64,000 nt of DNA, taken from Platerodrilus igneus (Eukaryota > Arthropoda > Insecta > Coleoptera > Lycidae). Shown in pieces: positions 1 to 10,025 of this stretch (its first letter is position 1; each line of letters opens with the position of its first letter). The notes below the pieces were generated by a model that did not search any database, was not told the origin of the DNA, and worked only from the letters and a program-made list of their open reading frames with translations. The translations under genes and the position numbers were made by a program. The DNA lies in NCBI GenBank assembly GCA_036346225.1, contig JARFIW010000831.1, forward strand, positions 186,001 through 250,000. Direction: 5' to 3'.

Positions 1-16
1 CCTTTTTCTATTTTGC

Positions 17-397
17 ATGCAGTTTAATTTGATCGACAATTTAACGTGCTTAGAAGATTCGTATTCTAACACAATAGCGTTTTGCTTCACCGACGTGTCT
101 CGTATGAAAGAAAAGCTTTTTAATTTATGTAATTACGACCGAAAAGTATTCTATAATATTAGCGAAAGCATCTCGGCCGGTATTAGGTTATTTAGATTTG
201 TAGATCAATCTGCCGTATCACCATTAAAAACAGTGTTTAATTTTCAGTATAAATGTGAAAGTGACATTTTCTTTTATGCAACTCTAAGAACCGATTGCCT
301 ATACGTGGACTTAAAAAATAGAGAATTCGTGTTTTCAACTCAATTTATTAATTCTTTGTTGATTTGTAGAAAAAACCCTCCGCATGCGCTTGCATGA
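17..397 (+). CDS. Unknown Polinton accessory protein A (126 aa)
   Basis: I do not recognise this 126-residue protein. It has no signal peptide or membrane segment; it is rich in Phe, Tyr, Asn and Cys, with no clear motif. It starts 17 bases into the window, so an upstream extension is possible. Its last 14 bases overlap the start of the next ORF, which suggests translation as a pair. Base composition and position upstream of the DNA polymerase on the same strand place it in the Polinton. Confidence 0.45.
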   Translation: MQFNLIDNLTCLEDSYSNTIAFCFTDVSRMKEKLFNLCNYDRKVFYNISESISAGIRLFRFVDQSAVSPLKTVFNFQYKCESDIFFYATLRTDCLYVDLKNREFVFSTQFINSLLICRKNPPHALA

Positions 398-665
398 ACT
401 CGGCGATTTATTTGTCTATAGTAAATCTATTAGAACGACAGATGTATTTTCTATAAAATCATCTAAAAATTACAGATTCAGAAAAATATGCTATAGACTT
501 ATCCTTTTGTATAAGATTTTTAAACTCGTCCAAATTGTTGGAATAAAACGGGAACTGCATGCCGAATTAGAAGCCATTTTATGGTCGTGCGATTTATCGC
601 CCAAATACGATACGCCAAACGTATTAGTAAAATTGCAAGGCTCAAAATACAGAAAGTTGGCATAG
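384..665 (+). CDS. Unknown Polinton accessory protein B (93 aa)
   Basis: A small basic protein (many Lys, Arg, Tyr, Leu) of unknown function. The start codon overlaps the stop of the preceding ORF by 14 bases, an arrangement common in compact viral genomes. A run of A at 672-682 follows the stop. It could also be a continuation of ORF A after a frameshift, since the two frames join at the overlap; the sequence does not decide this. Confidence 0.4.
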   Translation: MRLHELGDLFVYSKSIRTTDVFSIKSSKNYRFRKICYRLILLYKIFKLVQIVGIKRELHAELEAILWSCDLSPKYDTPNVLVKLQGSKYRKLA

Positions 666-723
666 AAATACGAAAAAAAAAAAGTTAACTAACAGAAAAA
701 TCGAAGCGGACGCGGGCGTTTCG

Positions 724-1858
724 ATGTGTTGTAATCAGATGCTACAGTTGTATCGAAAAGTGCACGCAATTTTAACGAAATGTCGTAAAACTAAAGTATT
801 TCGCAATTGGGTTCGAATATTAAAATCACACATTCACAACACCGAATCGATTTTAAGAACGGGGAAACAAACTTCTTCGCTCTCGGCTAGTTATCTGAAT
901 CTATTCGAAAATCTTCTATGCCATATGAAAAGATATAAAACGCTATTTAAAAATCTATTAAAAAAACTACTGCTGCAGAATGTTCCTAAACAATGGATGC
1001 GTTGTCGGAGCACGCCTCGACATTCTGAATTGGTTTGGAAGCCAATCGTGTCTGCGTTTAAATCGAGAATTCAAACAGCTCAAATTATTAATGTTGCACA
1101 TAAAGATCTTAATTTATTTATCGAAGATTGTAAAAAACTAATTTTATCCAAATTGTATACGATTTTTAAAAATCACTCGGTAAACCTTAAAATTAATGTC
1201 GTGTTAGCGTGCGATTTTTTCAAATTTTCCGACGCGCGTAACGAAAATGAGTTTCAAACTAGGTATTTTTTGACGTCCAACTTTTTAATTTGTTTCGGCA
1301 ATTCAGAGAAGTTTAACGAGTGGTTTGCGTGCAATATCGCAACACGCTTGTTGGATAAAATAGAGAACGACACAATGCACGGGTCAGGATTCACGCTATC
1401 CGAAATATTATTTCTAAATGTTAATATTAATAAATGCTATGATATGTTTCACGCGAGTTGTTTCATGCCTCTTCCTATCGCAATTCAAAACAAAAAGGCC
1501 TGTTTAAACATTAGAAACAATGATTTTTCATGCTTTTATTGGAGCGTTTTAGCCGGAATAATTAAGCCTACAGCAGGTAAGCATGCTACTCGCACAACTT
1601 CGTATCCGCAATTTGCAGAAATTTTTAATATGAAAAATTTGGTCAGCCCCATGCCTATATCGAATATATCGAAATTCGAAAAGCAGAATGATATTTCTGT
1701 AAATGTTTTTGCTCTTATTTTAAAACGCGCTCGATACATCGTAATACCGGTACAATTAACTAGCCAAAAACGAGATAAACACGTTAATCTGTTGATTGTT
1801 GAAGATGCGTATGTCGACGAGTCATCAAAATTTAATTCTGACGACAGCGAAGACGTCA

Positions 1859-1906
<48 letters not shown>

Positions 1907-2886
1907 GCGGAGGCGACGAAGCCGATAAAGTTGGAAAAAGTTTGGAAGAATTAAAAAAAAATATTAAAGATTATAAACGGGGCGTTAGATATCATTATTG
2001 TCTTATAAAAAATTTAACCTCACTTGTGAGAGGTCAATTAACTAAACATACGGGTCACTTTTACGTATGCGATAGATGTCTCTCCTATTTTTACGATCGC
2101 AAACGTCTCGATGCCCACGAGCAAGTATGCGAAAAACTTAACGAGTGTCGTGTTATTTTACCCGCCGAAAAAAACAAATATTTACAATTTAAAGATTTTA
2201 AGTATAAAATACCTGTGCCGATGGTGGTTTATTCCGACATAGAATGCCTTATTAAAAAAACCGATCGAGCTTCCGAATCAGAACGCACTTTCAAATACCA
2301 GGAACATATTCCGTTTTCAATAGGATATTATTTTTATTGTGGATATGACGAATCTCTTTCATATTACAGTTCATACACAGGCACAGACTGCATTTCTTGG
2401 TTTATGCGACAATTAAAACATATTGCCATATGTTATGGGAGCGCATTTTTTAAAAACGAGCCTGCTACGTCCTCTATAGATGCCTCGACGGCAAAAACGT
2501 GCTTTATTTGCGAAGTTGATTTCTTGCCGGACGACGAAAAGGTTATCGATCACGATCACATGAATGGTTCTGTAAGAGGTGTTGCGCATAGCAGCTGTAA
2601 TTTAAATTTTAGGTTATTTCCAATTATTCCCGTAGTCTATCATAATTTGAGCAATTATGATGCTCATTTTATTATTAAAGAGCTTGCTAATGCTTTCGAA
2701 GGCCCCATGAATATAATACCCTTGAATAATGAAAAATACATAACATTTTCTAAAAAATACAACGACGCAAATGTGACGTTCAGATTCATAGATTCCTTTA
2801 GCTTTATGGCAATGTCATTGGAAAAATTAGCATGCGAGTTGTCTTTCGATGACTTTAAAGTTTTAAAAAGGAATTTAGTTCACTAA
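724..2886 (+). CDS. POLB: Protein-primed family B DNA polymerase, N-terminal half (broken gene)
   Basis: First part of the Polinton replicative polymerase. Residues about 105-240 form a domain also present as a separate protein at 15,190-15,786. Residues 258-361 look like the conserved Cys/His region of insect Polinton PolB (NNDFSCFYW, then KRDKHVNLLIV). Residues 375-400 are an Asp10-Gly7 run encoded by GAC and GGC repeats. A C2H2-like zinc finger lies at 449-469. The 3'-5' exonuclease begins with YSDIE (about 503-507) and continues with YHNLSNYDAHF near 648. Between them, at about 597-635, is an HNH/endonuclease VII-like Cys-Asp-His-Cys cluster containing DHDH. The frame is lost at 2,886, just before the polymerase domain; the remaining coding sequence is in other frames up to 2,985. 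More than one indel is needed to explain the junction. Confidence 0.9.
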
Positions 2887-2984
2887 ACCGGATCGCATTA
2901 AATTGCTAATGCGCAAGGGTATTTTTCCTACGAGTATTTGGATGACATTTTGAAATTAAGCGAAGAAAATCTTCCTCCTATAGA

Positions 2985-4613
2985 ATGTTTTATAGCAATT
3001 TTAATGAATCACATATTGAAGAATCGGAATATATTCATGCGCAAACCGTATGGAGCACTTTTAAATGCAAAAATTTAGGCGACTACGCGGACCTATATTT
3101 AAAATGCGACATTCTTTTACTTTGCGATATATTCCAAGACTTTAGAAAAAATTGTCTTGAAACATACAAATTGGATCCCTTAAATTTTGTGACTTTGGCG
3201 AGCTACTCGTGGTCTAGCATGTTATTATATACTAAAATCAGGCTAGAACTAATTTGTGACGTCGACATGTTTTTAATGATCGAAAGAGGCATTCGGGGGG
3301 GCCTTACTCAAGTCGTAAAACGATATGTAGAATCCAATAATAAATATTATGATCCATCCAAGCCGAATAAATTTTTATTTTACGGAGATATTAATAATCT
3401 CTATGGTCATGCCGAATCTTGCTATTTGCCTTACGGGGATTTCAAATGGCTAACGCCTGAAGAAATATTAAAATTTAATGTTACAACGGTGAGCATTACG
3501 AGCGATAAAGGTTATATTATTGAATGCGACTTGGAATTTCCTACGGACATTCACGACGCTCAGAAAGAGTTGCCGATGTGCCCAGAACAGGGCACGCCTT
3601 CGGGGTCGAAATTTTCAAAATTAATGTGCACTCTCACGAAAAAGTTCAACTACGTTGTGCATTACAGAAATCTCCAGGTTTATTTATCTGCGGGCGTAGT
3701 TATGACGCGCGTTCATAAGGTTTTAGAATTCGGTCAGTCTCCTTGGTTGAGACCGTTTGTCGAATTAAATACAAGAATGCGCACGGAGGCTAAAACGGAA
3801 TTTGCACAAAATCTGTATAAATTTGCAAACAATTCCATTTTTGGTAAAACAATGGAGAATGTTAGGAAAAGACGCGTCATAAAATTAGTGACTCATTGGA
3901 GCGGTCGGTATGGTGCTCTATCTTTAATTTCCAAACCAAATTTCCATTCGGCAACGATTTTTGACAAAAATCTGGTCGCGATTGAATTAAGCAAAACAGA
4001 GATACAGTTCAACAAACCTATCTACATAGGTATGGCCATCTTAGAATTATCAAAAATTGAATTATATAATTTTCACTACAATTTCATGAAGGCAAAATTT
4101 GCAAATAATTGCGAATTATGCTACATGGACACCGACAGCCTTTTGTATAGTGTGACGTGCAATGATTTCTATGAAGAGTGTATAAAGACGAATCTAGAAA
4201 AATTTGATACGAGCGCTTATGATCCCGATAACATCTATAAAATTCCTTTAATTAATAAAAAAGTCATTGATCTTATGAAAGACGAAACTAGAGGTCGTAT
4301 TTTAACGCACTTTGTAGGCCTTCGATCGAAAATGTACTCTTTAAAAATAGAAGGCCGTGAGATAATAAAGAAGGCTAAGTGTGTTAAAAAGTACATTATC
4401 GATCAGCAAATCTGTTTCGATCACTATCTCGATACGTTACGAAATAAAGTAGTTATAGAACGAGACCAAAATAGCATACGATCATATTTGCATAAGGTAT
4501 ATTCCATACGTCAGACGAAAATTGCTTTAAGTTATCAAGATGATAAAAGATACATTTTATCTAACGGAATAGATACTTTGCCTCATGGGCATGTTTATTA
4601 TAAAAAAAAATAA
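2985..4613 (+). CDS. POLB: Protein-primed family B DNA polymerase, palm/thumb half (broken gene)
   Basis: Second half of the polymerase. It opens with the family signature YLKCDILLLCDIF. Motif A is GDINNLYGHA, where the family usually has an SLYP-like element after the metal-binding Asp. Motif B is KFANNSIFGKTMEN and motif C is CYMDTDSLLY, with both catalytic Asp residues present. A conserved HFVGLRSKMYSL segment and the basic tail follow. The listed start is only the first Met after the frame break; no independent start is implied. The stop is followed by an AT-rich region with a poly(A)-like motif, and the convergent integrase begins beyond it. Catalytic residues are intact apart from the unusual motif A, so decay is recent or the break is an assembly artefact. 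Confidence 0.92.
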   Translation: MFYSNFNESHIEESEYIHAQTVWSTFKCKNLGDYADLYLKCDILLLCDIFQDFRKNCLETYKLDPLNFVTLASYSWSSMLLYTKIRLELICDVDMFLMIERGIRGGLTQVVKRYVESNNKYYDPSKPNKFLFYGDINNLYGHAESCYLPYGDFKWLTPEEILKFNVTTVSITSDKGYIIECDLEFPTDIHDAQKELPMCPEQGTPSGSKFSKLMCTLTKKFNYVVHYRNLQVYLSAGVVMTRVHKVLEFGQSPWLRPFVELNTRMRTEAKTEFAQNLYKFANNSIFGKTMENVRKRRVIKLVTHWSGRYGALSLISKPNFHSATIFDKNLVAIELSKTEIQFNKPIYIGMAILELSKIELYNFHYNFMKAKFANNCELCYMDTDSLLYSVTCNDFYEECIKTNLEKFDTSAYDPDNIYKIPLINKKVIDLMKDETRGRILTHFVGLRSKMYSLKIEGREIIKKAKCVKKYIIDQQICFDHYLDTLRNKVVIERDQNSIRSYLHKVYSIRQTKIALSYQDDKRYILSNGIDTLPHGHVYYKKK

Positions 4614-4635
4614 TTAAAATCTTGTAACGATAAAG

Positions 4636-4920
4636 AAATTGCATTGTCTTTTTGTATTTTTATATTATAAAAACCGCATTGTATTTTTTTTAATTTTTTA
4701 TATTATGTATAAAATTAATTTAAAAATATATTTTAAGCGCTGTTGTAGAGTCTCTCTTTGTTATATAAACTGCATTGTATTTTGTTATTTTTTATATTTA
4801 TTATAAAAATTAATTAAAATATTGTAATAAGACAAGATAAAAAAACTGCATTGTATTTTTTTAATTTTTTATATTATGTATAAAATAAATTAAAATAATA
4901 CATTTTAAGTGCTGCTGCAT
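4636..4920. repeat. Imperfect direct repeats in the PolB/integrase convergent gap
   Basis: A very AT-rich intergenic segment. The motif (A)ACTGCATTGTATTTT recurs at about 4,637, 4,674, 4,770 and 4,845. The later copies are each followed by TTTATATTATGTATAAAATTAATT-like sequence and some by a TTTTAAG(C/T)GCTG box (about 4,732 and 4,906). No ORF of note. It lies between two convergent genes, so shared 3'-end or terminator sequence is the simplest role. Confidence 0.6.
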
Positions 4921-5089
4921 GTCAAAGTATCGCAGTTGTAGCGTCTCTATCTTTCTTATTTTTTACAAGATCAAAAAAATGTATAATAAAAATCAACAAA
5001 AAAAGAAACAAATTTTTATTTTTAAAATATAACATATTTATATAATAAAAATCTAAAAACAAATGTTTTATTTTTAAATGTAACAATCT

Positions 5090-6020
5090 ATATAAGATCA
5101 GCTTTTGAATCCAGGAAGGCTCTTGGAAGCCCAACCATTTGACGAGAATTTTGGTTCCTTTTCGCCTTAGTATTTTCTCCATAAGGTAAATATTTGGAAC
5201 TCTCGTTTTCTGCAGCTCAGCTTCATAAAACTGTCCCAATACTGGATCGCCATGCATGTCGACGAGTAAATAAGTAGTCGGATTTGCTCGAAACACTTTA
5301 CATATTTTAAACGTTTCCTCGCTCCAGTTTGCATTGTAGCCCTTAGAAAAATACTTCTATATTTTGATATGCGTACAAAGTCGTCCACAGCATAACGAGG
5401 TTTTCTAGTCGCCAGTTTTAATTTATCGTAAACTTTCAGACGCGTTTTCGCGGTTACATTTTTGGGTTTTCTTTTAGTGGTCGAATGCACCGTATCGTTG
5501 TATTTCGATACAATCGAATCGATTATATCAATCCACTTCCATTTGCCTCTCAGACTAAAAGCTTTATACAGTTTGTTTTTTATCGTTCTGATTGCACGTT
5601 CTACGATGGCGGCTTTGATTGAGCTATATGTGAGTAATGATTAATATCGCCATATTCCTTCATCAGCCGTGCAAATTGGCCGTTATAAAATTCTGTACCA
5701 TTATCTGTTTGCAGATTTTTCGGTAAAGGAGGCCGCGATCTTTTAATTTCATTTAAAATCTCGCGCATCGCAGATGTGACTTCATGGCCATTCTTGGATT
5801 TAAGCGGTCTCGTCCATAAATATTTCGAATAGCAATCGATCACGAGTAGAATATACTTATGCCCTTTATTATATTTCGAATATGGAATAAATTCAGCAAT
5901 ATCGGCTTGGAATAAGTCGTGATAAGATTTGATGATCGTTCTTCGACGTGGAAAATTTATTCTAACCCCTCTGTGCAGTTCATCCACTAGTATTTCCTTA
6001 TCGTTATATTTCTTAGACAT
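5090..6020 (-). pseudogene. INT: Retrovirus-like (rve) integrase with chromodomain-like C-terminus, frameshifted
   Basis: Polinton integrase of the DDE/retroviral superfamily, which inserts element DNA into the chromosome. The N-terminal frame (5,601-6,020) has the first catalytic Asp in FQADI (residue 40) and the second in QTDNGTEF (residue 106). The catalytic Glu (VERAIRT) lies in another frame near 5,600. The middle continues at 5,167-5,490 with basic C-terminal sequence. A third frame (from 5,296 down to about 5,100) gives a chromodomain-like segment with YLMEKILRRKG and VKWLGF. At least two frameshifts separate these parts, and the usual N-terminal zinc-binding region is not visible upstream of 6,020. 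It is convergent with PolB. Confidence 0.88.
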
Positions 6021-6090
6021 TTTAAGGTTTGACGAGTATGAGAGTTAGACGACGAGGCTTTATCTTGCTCCAATAACACGTGCAGGTGTC

Positions 6091-6921
6091 TTATAATGTC
6101 GGTATTAATTTTGTGAAATTGTAAATCGTCTCCAGCAGACGTCTTGACCCGTCTAATTTCAAGTGGTTGAAAATCAGGAAGTTCGTGTTTAAAACAACTT
6201 CGTTCAACACTTGAACGACCGATTGCAATACATCTCGAATGATCACGTTATCACGGTGAATGGCGACACCTTCGATAAGATTTTGTATTTTCGCGTCCAC
6301 ATAGAACTTAGAAACGGCATCGTGCTCATCTTCGGCCTCGCCTATGTTGACAATTCTCAAGCCTCGAGAGTCGAAGTTCTTGGCCTTACCGTCGTCGATC
6401 GTGGATAGTTTCATAAAATTTTGCGCTTTTTCTGACAACGTCGAGTCCACGTATCTCTTGTTAACGGCATCGCCGAGCTCTGCGGGGTCGTGCAAATTTA
6501 CAATCGATCGCGACTTGGCGTCAAATTTAAGTTTCTTATTAGCATGAGTTTTTCCCGAAGATGAAGCGGTCAAACATATTTCCAATGCTTTGCCTATACG
6601 CAGATTGAGTTCTTCGCTGCAAAATTTTAAGTTTACGCCGTCGTTTGATTTTTTAGGATCGGCCAAATTCACTATTCTAAAATCCTTCAAGTTAACTATT
6701 TTCTCGTCCTCGTCCAATACCAAGGTGCTTCGTTTATTTACCGCATCCGTTCCGGTCACGGGATTACCTACGTTGCAAAGTTTTCTATTTTCTATGTTGA
6801 AATCGCCTTCCGGAGTTAGTTTAAAGCCTACACCAGGAGGGCCGCGCGCAGCGGTATTACCAAACCCTCCGCCTCCAGAGTCTCTGGCAACATACGCTCT
6901 TCCAAATTTATCGACGACCAT
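6091..6921 (-). CDS. Fibre-like repeat protein with DAVNKRYVD-type repeats (276 aa)
   Basis: Four diverged repeats, each built as 'hydrophobic-VNL-x-DP ... DAVNK(R)YVD'. They occur near residues 45-66, 81-102, 138-160 and 185-209. This repeat is familiar from phage tail-fibre and related viral attachment proteins, where it forms trimeric shaft segments. The N-terminus is Gly-rich (DSGGGGFG). The position next to virion genes suggests a virion spike or fibre; that is inference. The ORF is intact. The last 60 residues lack repeats and may be the head or a coiled end. Confidence 0.62.
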   Translation of the reverse strand: MVVDKFGRAYVARDSGGGGFGNTAARGPPGVGFKLTPEGDFNIENRKLCNVGNPVTGTDAVNKRSTLVLDEDEKIVNLKDFRIVNLADPKKSNDGVNLKFCSEELNLRIGKALEICLTASSSGKTHANKKLKFDAKSRSIVNLHDPAELGDAVNKRYVDSTLSEKAQNFMKLSTIDDGKAKNFDSRGLRIVNIGEAEDEHDAVSKFYVDAKIQNLIEGVAIHRDNVIIRDVLQSVVQVLNEVVLNTNFLIFNHLKLDGSRRLLETIYNFTKLIPTL

Positions 6922-6960
6922 TTTATTTCTGAGACTATTCTATAGGACGTGTATATTTTA

Positions 6961-8014
6961 TTAGGCGATTAATTTCGCCTCCTTTAATTCGGATATAATA
7001 GAAAGAAATTCGTTTTGATTCTGAGAGCTAATGTTGCCCGCCGAACGTTCAGCCATCAACAAACGAAGCCGGCTCACCAGCTCGGCCGGCGAGTCCCAAT
7101 GAACGTATTCTATCTTATGATTAGAATTATCGAATTTTTTGTATCGCCAAATTCTGCTTATATTACTCGATGGCTGTCTTTTTTTCGACAAATTATCCAT
7201 ACCGAGACCTTTCTTTTTCTTCATTATTTTGGATCGTAATTGCATGGGAATCGTAGGAGTCGCCGATGCTGTATTCATCTCTCTTGACGACAACGACGAC
7301 GGTGACGACGACGAAGCATGCTGCGGCGAGGGAGGAGGCGTAGATATTGTAGTCGCCACGGGCGACGGTGTTAAATTCGGAACGATATAATTTTTATATT
7401 TGGGCGTTTTAGTCAGATCCTAGCGAAACAGTTTATTATATGCATTGGTTTTCTTCAAAATATCGATGTAATTTTTTACATCTAGCTCGGAAGGATTGCC
7501 AGCAGGCGTTTTCTTATTCGAAGGGATTTTCTTATAAGTTAACAATCGAAGTAAGCCCTCCGTAATAGGATATTTTTTATTTCTAATATTAATCGTAGAT
7601 CCGTCGTCTGCAATAGCTAACTCTGAATTGCACATAGACCATTTATTCGAAAGGTCGTCGTATTGAATTCCGATTCCGGTATCGTCTATATTGGGATCCT
7701 CGCTTTTGGACAGGATGTCAGGCATACTTTTTAAGTAAGACATCTGAACCGTCGTCGACATTATCAGATTCGTGCTCAGCATACTGACGTCGAATATAAT
7801 TAGGATTTTTACTTGCAGAGAATTTTGATAGCGATTTTAACGGTTCTAGTAATTGAGCATGCTTCATTCCGTATTTTATTTGAGCTCGATTTTGATCTCG
7901 TTTAAAATCTAAAAACTTTTTTCTTATCGTTTTAGTGGCCTGCACTACGGCTCGATTTAAATTCGTAGAGTGACGTCGTCGTCGTCGTCTTCGTCTCATC
8001 GCAGCCGCAGACAT
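6961..8014 (-). pseudogene. Insect-Polinton DUF8207-type protein, split into three frames
   Basis: Three minus-strand ORFs (7,718-8,014; 7,420-7,782; 6,961-7,359) resemble successive parts of one protein frequent in insect Polintons, which I believe is catalogued as DUF8207. The first has an Arg8 run and the VVQATKTIRKKFLDFKRD helix. The second has the GIQYDD...NSELAI...YPITEGLLRLL core. The third has IWRYKKFD, YVHWDSPAELVSRLRLL and the C-terminal IISELKEA. Function is unknown; it always travels with capsid genes, so a virion or assembly role is possible. Stops at 7,718 and 7,420 plus frame changes break it. The family name is recalled, not searched. Confidence 0.7.
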
Positions 8015-8048
8015 TGCGTTGATGAAAGTTCGCTCGAACGTCGTGATT

Positions 8049-8778
8049 TTAAATACATATGTAATGATCGAATCCTTTACGGTAGCGGCCCTCGTTTATG
8101 GCTTTTTCTTTGTCTACCACTAAGAATCCGTATCCGGCTTTATTGCCATCGCCGTCTTTTTTTTCCCACGCTAGACGGCACATCTTTTTGAAATCTTCGA
8201 AGCTCATGTCAGTATTAATGTGCTCCGAATAAATATGTCTTAAGTTCATTTCGTCTTGCGAAAAAACTATAATTAAATTTGTATTGTCGCGAATAAGATG
8301 CTTCGGTATTCTTGCATACGATTGGCTGAGGTAGAACACGTCTATATTCTTATGACGGCTCATTGAAAATATTGACGAATCGCGTTTTGCTCGTGACATT
8401 GAATGTCGTCGAAAATGAAAATCGAATTACTCTTAGCATCTTGCGGTGAAATTATTTCGGAATTTTCGCTAAATTCGTAATAGCCTAGGTCCCTTGATCG
8501 GTCTCAAAACTCGACTCAAAAATCGTATTTGGGCTGAAATAGCGACTTGGAGTAAATGTAAACGTTTTCAAATTCCAATCCGTTGGGTGCCAGTAACAAA
8601 CTCAAAATCAGGTTTGTTTTACCGCACGCAGAAGGTCCGCATACGATGCATCTTATGCTGGCCGGTAAGAGATCTCCGTGCTTTTGCGCGTTCTAAAATA
8701 GGAATAAGGATCATCCTGTTCGACCGTTAGATCCATATTTGCAACCGGTAGAGATTGTTTCTGTTTAATAACCTTCAT
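8049..8778 (-). pseudogene. ATPase: FtsK/HerA-type genome-packaging ATPase, frameshifted
   Basis: The packaging ATPase of Polintons and related viruses, which pumps DNA into the capsid. The ORF begins at 8,778. Walker A GPSACGKTN is encoded at about 8,614-8,640, inside the first frame. That frame ends at a stop at 8,516-8,518. Walker B (IFIFDD) lies at about 8,402-8,425 in a second frame, and the C-terminal part (8,049-8,399) carries DVFYLSQSYARIPK and the DNTNLIIVF sensor-like strand. At least two indels lie between 8,400 and 8,520. The plus-strand ORF at 8,494-8,730 is a shadow of this gene. Immediately upstream is the MCP gene. Confidence 0.86.
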
Positions 8779-8783
8779 GTCTA

Positions 8784-10004
8784 TTATTCGCTAATATGAC
8801 GCGTAACGATTTCCGTAAACGGATCGTATTCGAATATAGAGTCGTGCAAAATTAAGCAGTATGCTTTAGTGGTTTGATCGAAAATGTTGCTGGATTCGAT
8901 TTCGAGACGTATATCAACGGCCGAATTTTTAATAGATTCTTCTTGACGACTGCAATCGATCACGAACACGGGACAATTGCCAAATTGCTGATAGTCGTTC
9001 AAACAACGCAGAGCGTAGCTCAAATTGCTCGCGCCTGCATAATAGTTTTCCGGAAATTTCGAATAGTGCATGAACGGGGTCGAATAATCGTTATTGGCAA
9101 AGTCCGAATTCATATCTTGAAGTGGAAATTCTTGGGAATTAAGGTATAGTTTTAAATTTGTCAGATTGCAGTGATCGAACTGGGCTGCCGATTGCTTCGC
9201 ATTATCATACTTGCCATGCTGAAGAGTAAATAGAATCCATCGAGGTTTTTCTAATTCGTTCGAATTCTTAATACGCCAAACGTGAATTTTCGAAGACGGA
9301 AAGGACGGCAACTCGTGAAGCTCCCAGCGACAAAAGTAAACCACAATTCTGGGATTTTTATGCAAATGATGGAATAAATTTAATTTCGATTCATCGCTAA
9401 GCTTTAAATGTGGAACCTCCCACGATATTTTAGTAATTTTAAATGTTAGCTCGTTTTCGTCGCTCTTGTAACAATTGACGTCGCTCTTGGATCTAATTAA
9501 AACAAGCTCTTGAGGCATGTTTACGACGGCTCGCTTATAATCCTCGCAAAATCCAAAAATATGCTTTAGAGGCACATTGCACGAGAAGCGTTCGTTCTTA
9601 AAAATGTCGGCGTTTGTATCTCCTCGAAGGTCCCAGGTGCTATTGCTCAAACCGTTGAATTTTTTGTGATACGAAGCGAGACCCTTCATCGTGCACGTTA
9701 TACCAGGCTGCTTACAAACGTCAACCACATGCGTGCTCCCCATTTTGTACTGTATTTCATCGAACAAGAATAATATTGCGTTGTTCGTTATCGTATACGG
9801 TTTACCTTCGGTTTTCACCGAAAACGTTCCCTTAATATTAATGTAACTGTCGTAGGTTGCGGTTATAGCATCGGAATTTTGGATTTCTATAATCACTCTA
9901 TCGCTGTGGTCTGTGTTTCGCGTGAAGGGTAAATACGAATAATAATCTTCTTTCGAAATTGTCTCTTCGTAGCGAGGCCTTTTGAATACGTCTAATTTGG
10001 CCAA
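8784..10004 (-). CDS. MCP: Major capsid protein, double jelly-roll (406 aa), intact
   Basis: The hexon-like Polinton major capsid protein. It matches the insect 'double jelly-roll-like domain' family: an N-terminal segment before a strand-rich body, NNAILFLFDEIQYKMG, GITCTMKGL, then a FGFCEDYKRAV...ELVLIRSKSD block that bridges the jelly rolls. The length fits the family. The ORF is uninterrupted from ATG at 10,004. It stops 6 bases before the ATPase start, so the two genes probably share a transcript. It is one of the few fully open genes here and the best marker for phylogeny. Confidence 0.88.
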   Translation of the reverse strand: MAKLDVFKRPRYEETISKEDYYSYLPFTRNTDHSDRVIIEIQNSDAITATYDSYINIKGTFSVKTEGKPYTITNNAILFLFDEIQYKMGSTHVVDVCKQPGITCTMKGLASYHKKFNGLSNSTWDLRGDTNADIFKNERFSCNVPLKHIFGFCEDYKRAVVNMPQELVLIRSKSDVNCYKSDENELTFKITKISWEVPHLKLSDESKLNLFHHLHKNPRIVVYFCRWELHELPSFPSSKIHVWRIKNSNELEKPRWILFTLQHGKYDNAKQSAAQFDHCNLTNLKLYLNSQEFPLQDMNSDFANNDYSTPFMHYSKFPENYYAGASNLSYALRCLNDYQQFGNCPVFVIDCSRQEESIKNSAVDIRLEIESSNIFDQTTKAYCLILHDSIFEYDPFTEIVTRHISE

Positions 10005-10025
10005 CTCGTCAAAACGTAATTTCTT

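Noticed and set aside
1536..1859. Minus-strand ORF of 107 codons
   Set aside because: Lies wholly inside the PolB gene in antisense; a shadow ORF.
6211..6964. Plus-strand ORFs opposite the fibre-like gene
   Set aside because: Composition follows the minus-strand coding repeats; no independent motif.
8494..8730. Plus-strand ORF of 78 codons
   Set aside because: Antisense shadow over the ATPase Walker A region.
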